Shown one piece after another: positions 44,721-55,048 of a DNA stretch of 64,000 nt. This DNA is from Polyporus tsugae (Eukaryota > Basidiomycota > Agaricomycetes > Polyporales > Polyporaceae). Positions within the stretch are counted from its first letter, which is position 1. Every line of letters begins with the position of its first letter. A program made the position numbers and the translations under genes. The DNA lies in contig JAHRBS010000015.1 of NCBI GenBank assembly GCA_024305745.1, positions 124,001-188,000 on the forward strand. The letters run 5' to 3'. The notes below the pieces were generated by a model that was not told where the DNA came from, searched no databases, and saw only the letters and a program-made list of their open reading frames with translations.

Positions 44721-47129
44721 ATGTCCGCTCTTCCGCGCGCCCAACAAGATCTCATCGCCAGGGATGCGTCCTTCACGTCGGTCGGGAGCTGGCAGGCCAT
44801 CCTCACCTTGGTCCTCTTCCTCCTCTCCAGTGTGTCCTCGTGCGTCTTTTCTCGCATACATCCACTTACTGATCATATACTGCACAGATTTAGCGGTCAT
44901 CTTCCCTCTCCGCGTTCCAATTCCCCCCTTTATCTTAGACACCGTCACCCACGCGCTGGCCGTCCTCCGAATCGCGCCAGAGCCAGACCGACATCACCAT
45001 CACCCCGCGTCCCGCAAGAGGCATCACATCCACCTGAATTTCATCACCGTCCCACTCGTCTCCGTCCTCCTTCTCCTCGCGACGGGGGTGTTCGACGGCC
45101 AGACGCTACGCGATGGCATCCTCGGCACGGCCGGGATCCAGCCGCTCAACATAATGGCGCTCTTCATCTCCCTGGTGCGTACTGTATATGCGCGTCCGAT
45201 GTCCCGTTTCATGTGGATATGTGAAGCTGATACGGTCTTCACTCTCCTGCAGGCGTATATTTCCATATCTCTAGACGCGACGGGGCTGTTCAGGTTCCTC
45301 GCGTTCTGGGTCGCGAGCAAGGGCGGCGCATCCGGCCGCAGGTTGTATGCGTACCTTTACGTTTTCTTCCTGGTGTGCGGCGTCGTGGTCGGAAATGTAG
45401 GGAGTTTTGCTCGCTCACTATATGCGCGTTTTTACACGGAACGTCAATGCAATCCAGGACCCGGTCATACTTTCCGGCACTGCCTTTCTAGCGTACTTTA
45501 CTAGAGTCGCGGGGTGCGTCCATCTCCGGCTCTTGACGGCGGATGACCGCTCGGCCATTAACACTCACCATGCTCTTGAAACATCATTGTCAGGATCACC
45601 CCCCCGACCGCATGGATATTCTCCCAGTTCGCCGCGGCCAACATGGGTGCGTCCACCCGCCACCCTACCCCTCACCCACGTCTTCCCATGTTTGTTTCGA
45701 ACTCGGGGTGCTAATGTGTACTCTCCCGGCGGCATGCACAGCATCTGTCGTGCTCGTCTCCTCCAACCCGACGAACCTCGTCCTCTCCGGCGCCTTCGCG
45801 CTCTCCTTTCTCTCCTACGCCGCGCACGTCGTCCTTCCCTTCGCCGCCGCCGCCCTCTGCGTCTTCCCCTTCCTCCTCGCCCTTTTCCGCTCTCCATCTC
45901 CGCTCTTCTTCTCCTCTTTGGCTCGGGATATGGGTGCGACCGAGCGCGAGCTGATTCCGAGGCGGATCGAGATCGGGCTGACGGCGGCGGAGGTGCGCGC
46001 GACGCTCGTCGATGCGCAGGGCGCGGTATTCGGGAGCACGCTGCTGCTTGCGACGCTCGCGGTCCTCGTTGGCGTGAGCACGGTTGGCGTGCCCGTGTGG
46101 GAGGTCACAGTCCCCCCTGCCGTTGTAATGTTCGCGCGGGACGTGTGGCACGATTGGTCTGCGGGCAGGGCGCGCGCGAAACCGAAACTCGAAACCGAAG
46201 AGGGAAGTAGGCATGGAGATCTGGATGAAGGCGGAGACGCGGCACATCGGCGGGAGGAGCCCCCGAGCGCGGGAGATGGAGACGTGGACGTTGAGCAACA
46301 CGCGCTGCACGACCTCAGCTCACGCACGCCGGCTCTCGCACCTGCGCCGCCCTCTCCGATCCTCCTTTCCGACGCGCTTTCGCTCAAACAAAGGCCCCCA
46401 TCGCCTCCGCTTACCCTCCTCGCCTTTCTCTCCCGCCCTTTTTCGAGGCTCGTGGCCGCGTTCCCGACCGCAACGCACGTCCTCGAGCGCCTCCCGCTCG
46501 CACTCGTCCCCTTCGCGCTCCTCATGTTCGTCATCGTCCAGGGACTCGCCGCGCAAGGGTGGGTCGCGCTCTTCACGCGCGCCTGGGCCGCCTGGGTGCG
46601 CGCGATGGGCGTGCTCGGCGCTGTCGGCGGGATGGGCGTCCTCGCGTGTCTGCTGTGCAACGTGCGTGTTCCTTTTTAAAAAAATATATATTCATGACTG
46701 CCTCCTTCGCGTTTTCGTCTCGCCTCATACAACCATCCGCACACACACACACACACACTGACCCACGATCTCTGCGTATATACACATACACAGTTCTGCG
46801 GGACGAACATCGGCGCGACGATCCTCCTCGCGCGTGTCCTCCAGCTCTGGTCCTCCCCATCCCCCTCCCCCTCGCAACCGGCCTTGGACCCACGAGAGAG
46901 GGATGGCGCGCTGTACGCCCTCGCGCTCGGCTCGAATTTTGGCGCGTTCACGCTCACGTTCTCTGCGTCGCTCGCCGGCCTGCTCTGGCGCCAGATCCTT
47001 CACCAGAAGGGCATCCACGTGCGAGGCAGGCAGTTCCTGCTGCTGAATTTGCCCATCTCGTTCGTTGCGATGGGCGTGGGGTGTGCGGTGCTCGTGGGGC
47101 AGGTGTACGTCGAGCATGGACGGGGTTGA
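44721..47129 (+). CDS. ArsB/NhaD-type ion transporter (citrate-transporter-like, IT superfamily), 634 aa
   Basis: Polytopic membrane transporter of the arsenite/antimonite, Na+/H+ and citrate carrier superfamily. The substrate is not deducible. Exons 44721-44829, 44888-45174, 45253-45396, 45458-45513, 45594-45646, 45742-46661 and 46794-47129 join with matching phases. At least ten hydrophobic segments are visible (for example FITVPLVSVLLLLATGVF, LYVFFLVCGVVVGN and TLLLATLAVLVGV). The two re-entrant-loop signatures of the fold are present: SSNPTNLVLSGAFALSF in the first half and FCGTNIGATILLARVLQL in the second. A charged loop near residues 370-460 separates the halves. The first cytosolic loop has a His/Arg cluster (DRHHHHPASRKRHH), a possible metal-binding patch by inference only. 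Confidence 0.88.
46741..46758. repeat. (AC)9 microsatellite in transporter intron
   Basis: Nine perfect AC dinucleotides lie inside the last intron of the ArsB-like gene. Confidence 0.9.
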
Positions 47130-47441
47130 GGCGATTTGGGTGTTGGCGCGGTTATGTATGTCGATTGAGCTCGGGTGATATACGTGGGTTTTGGGTCTGG
47201 TTTTTTTGGTTTCAAATTCTCGGTTTGGGGCCATTCATTCTCGCTTTCCGTAGGCACACACTAGATGAACGATCGTAGAGTAGAGCAGGGACAACAAGCG
47301 CAAGCGATGGCATTATGAGATGCGTCGACGACGAGCACGGACCATTGTACGTATGTATATACGAGCAAGACAACATAGATCGACTGCAGATAGCACGAGT
47401 ATGGTAGTACGAGAGATGCGCAACAAGGCTACTACAAGACT
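47130..47441. other. Convergent intergenic region
   Basis: 3' flanks of the transporter (+) and SWR1 (-), 312 bases. No frame supported. Confidence 0.55.
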
Positions 47442-50400
47442 TTACACGCTCCAATCCGCGGTATTGAAGAACTCGAGGTCGGCGTTCACGAAGTCAATCA
47501 TGTAGTCATCGATCGTCCCACCCTCTTCTTCCTCTCCCTCTGCCTCACCCTCTCCGCCTGCCTCCCCTTCCTCCCGTCCGCGCGCGACATCACCATCGCC
47601 AGGGTCCTCTCCTATAGGCACAGACGTTACTTCGTTGACGAGTGTCTCCACAACCTCAACTTGTTGCGCAATCCTCGCCTCCGCCCCGAAGTCCTCCGCG
47701 TCCTCGTCCTCGAGCTCCATCTCCTCCCGTGCCGCGAGCTGCGCCGCCTGAGCATCCTCGGTATCCTCGAACTCGCCGAGCGCACGCGTCAGCGCGCCGT
47801 CATTCACGGCGCCCTCGACGAAGAGCGTGCGCCAGTCGAACTCGCCCCTCTGGATGACGATGTCGTCTAGGGAGCGCTTCTGGTTCGCCTTGCGGAGGAG
47901 CGCCTCCTCGACCGTGTGCTGCGATACGAAGCGGTAGATGTGCACGTCGCGGATCTGACCAATGCGATGTGCTCTGTGGTGTGCGGTTACTTGTTAGTTG
48001 CGAAGTATTGTTGAGACGGAGCAGGAGATACGAACCTGTCCTCGCATTGACGATCCATTTGTGGGTTGAAGTCACTGTCGTAGAAGATGACCGTGTCTGC
48101 GCCGGTCAAGCTACAGAGTTCAGGTTAGCGGGGGCACGCTAAAGGATAGAATGAAGAGCGTACTTGATGCCTACTCCGCCAGACCGGGAGGAAGAGATGA
48201 AGCAGAACACGCGCGAGTCCGAGTTGAAGCGCTCGGTGATGTACTGGCGGTCCTCGATCTTCGTCGCGCCATCGAGTCGTAGGTAGAGGTAGCCATGGAA
48301 GTTCAAGAAGATCTCGAGGATATCAAGTATGCGAGTCATCTGGGTGAAGATGAGGATGCGATGACCTCCCGCTTTGCGCTCTCGCAGGAGATTTGCCAGG
48401 ATTTGCAGCTTGCCGCAGTCGTACTGAAGCAGCGAGGGGTCGGGGAACGCGATCTGGAGCTTGACACTCGCCCGGTGGAGGGAGGCATCAAACTCGGGCT
48501 CAGCGAGAGACCCAGTAAATAGGGCTTTAGGGACGCCTGGGAGGGCGATGGAAGGCAGGTCGCGGGCGACAACACTGGGAGTAGCGAAGGCAAAACGATC
48601 GACCAAGGGCGCCATCTCCTCTGCTCTGGAAGCGTAAGATTTGATCGCAAATCGTACCTTCTCCGGAGTTGACAAGTACTTGGCGGGTCGGATGCCAACC
48701 TCGTGAGGAACAAGGGGTTCGTAGAAGCGTTGAGCTATCGAGAGGATCTCTGAACTGTAGACGGGGAGGCGGCTGCAGCGAAGGCTGTTGATGTAGCCAA
48801 TCTGTGACCATCGCGCGATGGTGGCTGCACGTTGCTGGTACGCCCGAAACGTCTTGTAGCCGGCGATCGTACGCGTATCTGCTGGAGGGGGTTCACCAGG
48901 CTCCTCGGAAATCATAGGGAGGTGTTTGGTGCCATTCAGTTTTAACGTCTCCAAAGCAGCATTCCTGGACTGGCCCACGCGGCCGAGGAGGTTGAACCCG
49001 AGAAAGTCGAAGTTGACTTTGTCCTCATCGTGTTCAGCCAGCAGACGCCGACGGACAAGAAGCTCCTTGATCTCGTAGTCCGCAACCGCTGATCGCTGCA
49101 TCGCAAACGAAGTGACGATGGGGCGAACCTCGAATAGGTCAGGGTGATTGACGACCTTCCTCAGCTGCATCAAGATGTTGGCGATCTTCTGGTAGACCCC
49201 AGACTGGAGATCGTGGCGGGTTTCCGCACGGGACATGAACTCGTCGTAGAGGAAGCGTTGACGTTTCGACAAATGGCACTTGACGATGTGTTCGTACTTC
49301 TGCGGTAGTTCCTTCTCGACGTCACGCTTCAGGCGGCGGAGTAGGTACGGCCGCAGAACCTGGTGCAGCTTCGAAACGCGCTGTTGCGTTTCATTGTCAA
49401 TAGCACCGAGCTCGATAGCGCGTTCGAGAGGATCTACAGACAAGCGTTAGCACAGCACTAAAATCGCAGGAAATCACACGTACTCGCAAACCACTCGCCG
49501 AACTCCTTCAGGTTTGCAAAGTCCGTGCCCGACATCAGAAACTGCAGCAACGCCCACAGCTCCGTCAAGTTGTTCTGGAGCGGGGTGCCCGTCAACAGTA
49601 GCCTCCGGAACGAGCGGAACATCAGGAGGGTATTCCACCGCTGCGACTTGAAATTCTTGATCATGTGCGCCTCGTCGAGGATCATGTAGTACCACCGCTT
49701 ACGCTTGAAAACGTGCGCGTCGCGGGAAGCGAGGGTGTACGACGTAATGCAGGCATTGAAGTGGTACTTGTTGTTCCACCCTTGACGGAGCTCCTTGCGC
49801 TGCTTCGTGTTCCCGTGGTAGCTGAGCACCTTGAAACCCGGCAGAAACTTCTTAAACTCCATCTCCCAGTTCAGGAGCACGCTCGTCGGGACGACGATCA
49901 GGTGGGGTCCCCAGATGCCGCGGTCGCAGGCGAGGTGGGCGAGCAGTGCGATGGTTTGGATAGTTTTTCTGTTAGATGTCAACCAGATTTCGACCATCTT
50001 TGTCGGGGATCACGTACCCAAGACCCATCTCATCTGCTAGGATACCATTCAAGTTCCGTGCATGTATGCTCGCCAGCCACTCTAAGCCCGATTGCTGATA
50101 CGGACGGAGCGTTCCTCGGAGTAGTAGAGGAGGCTTGATCTTCGCCTGGGGATCCCACTCAACAGGAGCAACTGCGTATGGTCGCAGATAGTACGGGATG
50201 GACGAATGTTCCTCGACCTCGTCCTCCTGGATGTCGTCATCCGCGGCCGGTGTAGGCAAACTTTCCGAGGCCTCCGCGACGGGAAGACCGTTGAGCTGAG
50301 GCACAGTTGCCTCGTCTTCTGCTGATGCGATGTCGGTTATAAGTAATGGCGTCGCGTCGATCGTCGACTCTTCTACAAGGGCGGTGTCCTTAAAAGGTGG

Positions 50401-53400
50401 AGTCCAAGGTACCAACTTGTCATTGGCCTTAGTGACTGTTGCAATGGTCGCTTCAGACTCGGCACCGTCGCCAATGTCAGAGGACCTGGTGGGCGAAAGA
50501 TGGCCATTTTGTCGTGTAGAAGGAACGGTCTGGGTGGAAGTGTCCAGGAGCTCTTCGTCGACGTCCATCGATATTGGTGTGGCGGTCAGCAGCGGTGCGC
50601 CGTGCGCATTACCTTCCGCTCGTGGGTGATCCTCTAGTGCGCCATTGACAACCGCATCTGCGAAGATACTGTCGGGCTCCGGAGACCTCACAATACCGCC
50701 TTCCCCTAAGACGTCGCCTTCCGAATGCAGGTCTACATCGACTTCCATACTGATGCTGCTTGGTGACCGCCCGACCTGAGACTCACTCTCGAACTCCATG
50801 TCGGGCACGAGCATCGAGATACCTTCGTCCTCAGCAGCGGAATCCGACTCCTCGTCGCTGCCATCTTGGGCTCGTTCGGTTTCGTCGTCTGAGCCTCGAG
50901 TGGCCTCATCATCAGAGTCGGCTGGGGTCTTATCGCGTCCGTACGTCGAGACGCTGCGCGAACGACTGCGCGAGTCCCGCGCAAGGTCCTGCAGCTGCAC
51001 TTCCAAGATCTGCCCCGACTGGTCCAAGATCGCGTCCAAGTGCTCCTGGCCCCTCCTCCGCTCCTCTGCCTCCCACTCCAACCGGGCCTGCTCTCGCACG
51101 TGCTGTAAGAGCGCGAAGTTCGTCAATTCCAAACTCCACTTCCATGCTAAACGACTGGGACACTCACATAGACCGCCTTCTTCCACTGCTCCACCACCAT
51201 CCGCATCGCCTTCTTCGCCAGACCCTTCAGGCGCACCTCCTCGACCTTGTTCTCCATCTCCCAGTACTTCCTCACTTTCCCTGCCACGTTCGCCGCCATC
51301 TCGCGCCCGTCCACGAACTTCGGGCCGGGGCGCTCGACCTGCGCCACGATGGCCGCCCACCCGTCCACCGGCGGGGCCCCTTTGAACTCGTACTCGCACC
51401 GCTCAACCAGCCGGCCCTTCTGTCTCAACGCGTCGATCTTCCTCCAGAGCGCAAGCTCAGCGTTGAGTTCCACTACGAGCGCCTCAGGAGCGATTTCCCC
51501 GTCGTTGCGGAAGGTGAAGGACGAGAGGAGTGGGTCGAGCAAACCGCCGTGCTGCTGGGGCGGGGGCTTTTGCAGGGGATGAGAATACATGGGTGGCGGC
51601 CTGCGAACGACGAGCCTGACACGGGGGATTGGGTGCTTCACGGGAGAGAGTGAGGGCTCCGTAGCTTGCTGATACAGTGCTTGGCCGTTAGATATTCGGG
51701 TCGCCCGGGCAGATATGGGAGTATGGGGAGAGGAGAGGTCGGGCATGGTCGCTGCGGAGCGCAGGGTGTGCCGTGGGGCAGAGTCGGTGTGTGCATCCCC
51801 AGTTCGTCGCCTCTTCCGCGGAGGGTGCATCACCCCGTCGGCGCGGGAGGGAGTGTCGGTCTGTTGGTCGTCGGTGGACGGCGCGTTTCGGGTGCTCTTG
51901 GTCCTGGACACTGGTGTAACGGGTGGCGGAGGCTCGACCATGACCAGCTTTGCCTTGCCCTTCCGCGAGGACGCACTCTGTGGTGTATCGACTACGGCGG
52001 TGGTCTCAATGGGCTGCCTCCCCTTCGATTTGGCCTCGGCTTTGATGTCCCAGAACGCGGGTCCACCGGGACTGTCTTCCGGCTTTTTCGTCCTTCTCGC
52101 CTGTGGCGGAGCACTAGGGGTAGCGGGGGTGTGAACCATCAGGCCCTGCACTCGCTGTGTGTGTGAGCGACGCGTTGTGCGCCGTGATGGGCCAGCAGAT
52201 GCACTATGGTCTACGAGATCGTATTGCGCTTGAAACTGCGTAATACAGCGTGAAGGTATATAGAGAGTTATCGTGCGATTGACTTACCCTCTGGAACACG
52301 TCGGAGCGATCTTCCTTTGCGATCTGCAAAAACGTTGTCAGAAACCTGCACTAGGAATGTCTGGTACATGACAGTGAAAGCAGGAAGTCCAACATGGTGT
52401 AGCCGAGACCCACACCAAAGGGATGCGGCCGAGGAAGGCGCATACGTAGAAGTCGGTTGCAGGTGCCTAGTGGAGCATGGCTGGTCATGAGATTCTGCTC
52501 GAGCAGCAAAAAGGCTCGGCGGTGAACCCATCCCGAGGTCCTAGTCCTGGTGTCGTTCGCATGGATGCGAGGATCTGAGCGGCATAGTTCTCCGGGCATG
52601 ACGACGCTCGAAAGCGCGCACATATACAGTGTTAGCGGCTTCCTCTTTGCGTGGCGCGCCGGGTTTGGTTCCTTCCCCGGGACCAATGCGCACACGCACA
52701 CAGCCAGCTTCTGCTTCGACAGAGCTGGCATGACCACTGCATCCGTCCCCAATGACAGTCATACTTTGACACAGACCCGACGCGGAGACGTAGCGAGGGC
52801 AGAGGACGTGTCGCGATCGGGAGTGCAATGGCTCGGAAGGCGGTCAGGACCTTCTCCCACCGACGCTACGAAACTCGTCGGGTTGTGAGACAGGTCTCCT
52901 CTCTCTTTGTTCTCCTCCTATTTGCATTTACGGCTCGCGTTCTAAAACCCTGGCAGGAACAGTGGGACACCACATTCCTCATGCCAGAGGCGTTCTGACC
53001 TATTGCGCTTCCCGATTGTAAAACCACGCGTTTACGCCTCCCACCATGACGCTGTTCTCCTCGCCACCCCCTCCCCTCAGTCACGAGAAGATCACACGAA
53101 CAGGAATCTAGGCGTGCCTTGCCAGGGAACCAACACTCACCTGTGGGTCGTATGAAAGAAGGGTGACAAACTTCTCCAAGTGAAATGCCTCGCGTATCTG
53201 TACATAACACGAAAAATGACATAAGAGTCAGAAGTCACGAAAATCACGGTTGTCATGCGCACCAAAGTATCGTGCCTATCGAATACCCTGTCTAACTCCT
53301 CCTGTCGGTCTTGAACCCACTTGGCACGCGTATCTTCCAGCTCAGGTCTCGAGGATGGCCCAGCAACGGCTTCCATGCTGTCCCGGCGAATCAGAGCCGT

Positions 53401-53448
53401 AGCTGCGGTACTTGCTGAGCCGTGAATCGACTTCCTCCTCGCGCTCAT
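47442..53448 (-). CDS. SWR1: SWR1-type Snf2 chromatin-remodeling ATPase, about 1570 aa
   Basis: Catalytic subunit of the nuclear SWR1 complex, which exchanges H2A for H2A.Z using ATP. Nine exons: 53448-53263, 53197-53141, 52323-52288, 52154-51168, 51102-50018, 49968-49484, 49433-48164, 48110-48036 and 47973-47442; every junction keeps phase. The N-terminus ([20 protein letters not shown], then [20 protein letters not shown]) matches fungal Swr1. An HSA-like helix spans about residues 385-450 ([20 protein letters not shown]), followed by a long acidic linker. Motor motifs are [13 protein letters not shown] (Walker A), LDEAHMIKN (DEAH 882-885), [10 protein letters not shown] and DRAHRIGQ (about 1392-1400). 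A long insert between the two RecA lobes is the INO80/SWR1 hallmark. [20 protein letters not shown] is the Swr1 form. The C-terminus is strongly acidic. Confidence 0.95.
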
Positions 53449-55048
53449 GGTGGACCGACCGCTGCCGCTTGGGCGTGGGACCACAGAGGTTGACTGATCT
53501 CAGGAGATCTTGCACCGTTTGGCGAGCCGTTTGGACTGAGAGATAGAGCGCAAATCGTAGAGTCAGCTTCCAGGGAGTGCGGGAGACAAGCAGCAAAGCG
53601 GTGGTGGGGGAGCGAAGACGAGCATGGCCGGGGAGCGTTGACTGAGAGCGTGAGTAGCGTGTTTGGTCCAACCAAACAACGCATCGCAAAGAGCTTCCAA
53701 ATTCCCTTTTTGGGATGGAGGATTTGACGGGCGTCTGTCTTGGCGTTCACGAACATTCTTCATCCATCTCAGTGGTCATGACTTCCTCCTCGTTCAGAAG
53801 GCTTGCTGTCTCCTCGCGCTTTCAGCTCACCATCGTGTCAAGTGGCGATTCGTCCGGCGACGACAGACTATATGCTATATAGGATTCCCTCTGATTCGTC
53901 CGCCGAATGCGCAGCTCCAACTGCATATATATCCTATTATCCATGCGCCAACCCGTTCAACGCCGCGTTCATCGCAATTCGAACGAGGTCAATCGTCGAC
54001 TCGAGGGTTTATTTTGCATATTCAACCAATGGTGAGTCCTTCCAAAAGTTCATCTTTAAAACCTATATGCGACGAGTCTCACGGACGTGCAGGAATACAC
54101 TTGCCGAGCCATCATTGCTCTTCGAGCTTCAGCAGAAAAATATGTCGAGGAAATGCGCCCTGAAGGACGCTTGGTTGCCCACACGTCGCCACAAGGCCTC
54201 CCGTAAAGTAAAGATTACGTCTCAGAGCCGTTGCGACCTCGTTATTGACCACATCTCACTGCCCAAGGTCAGGAATTCTGGTTCTCGTCAGTTTCGAGCA
54301 AAAAACGGCATTGGAGTCCTTCTCACCCGGCACCCTTGAATAGGAGTGACAGCGGTCGTGCTTTTCTCCCAGCTTTGAAGAGCCCATGCTGCCGACACCA
54401 CATGCAAATCCGTAAGTCGTAACTTCTTAAGCTGTTACTTGTGCATCATGCTTATACCGTCCAACTTATTTAAACCCGAACATCGATAGACCAGTCGTGT
54501 AGCAAACAATCAGGCCTCACATGTGGTCAATATCACGTCAGGCGACGAGCAAGACGATGGATCATCTGGCTGATCAGGTCGTGGGTACTCACTGAATTAT
54601 CGAAGCGAAGGAGACAATAACGCCTTGGTAAAAGATCGGTCGGTAGATCACCCAAATACCTGGAAGCCGCACGGACTCTCACACCGCAAGGGGGTATCCC
54701 TCCGGTTGCTCTTGTCTTCCTCGATGCGCCGCTCATAGCAAGTCATACCGAATCACCATGGCTCTCTATCGAACCCAACGAGGCTCGTGCTCGTGCTCAA
54801 CTTTCTGTACGCATCCACCGTTCCCATTACGCCCACAACTCGCGATCACGTGCATACAATGCACTACGCGATCGTCCGCGCGCGACGATGCCGACGTCAT
54901 TCGAGAGGTTGTCCGCGCCTCAAACACGTCGATGGGCGTCGCGTCCTTCTCTCGTGCTACCATCAACCTCCCCTCATTTGTTCCCATCCTAACATCTTTC
55001 ATCTACCTCCCCTAGTTTCGTTGCACAACCACCCGGTCTCGTAACACG
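53449..55048. other. Divergent intergenic region upstream of SWR1
   Basis: 1.6 kb between SWR1 (-) and the large hypothetical gene (+). Holds the weak candidate exon at 54093-54206; otherwise nothing is supported. Confidence 0.4.
54029..54206 (+). CDS. Possible tiny spliced gene (weak)
   Basis: An ATG at 54029 sits directly before a GTGAGT donor. Acceptor GTGCAG at 54087-54092 opens a 37-codon helical stretch (RAIIALRASAEKYVEEMRPE) ending in TAA at 54204-54206. A one-codon first exon would resemble the micro-exon starts of the F-box genes. Length and lack of homology knowledge make this speculative; another frame across the same splice is also open. Confidence 0.2.

Noticed and set aside
45711..46660. 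199- and 281-codon minus-strand open frames
   Set aside because: Antisense shadows of the transporter's longest exon, with Arg/Ala-rich composition.
50760..51653. 297-codon plus-strand open frame
   Set aside because: Antisense to the SWR1 HSA-region exons; no independent evidence.
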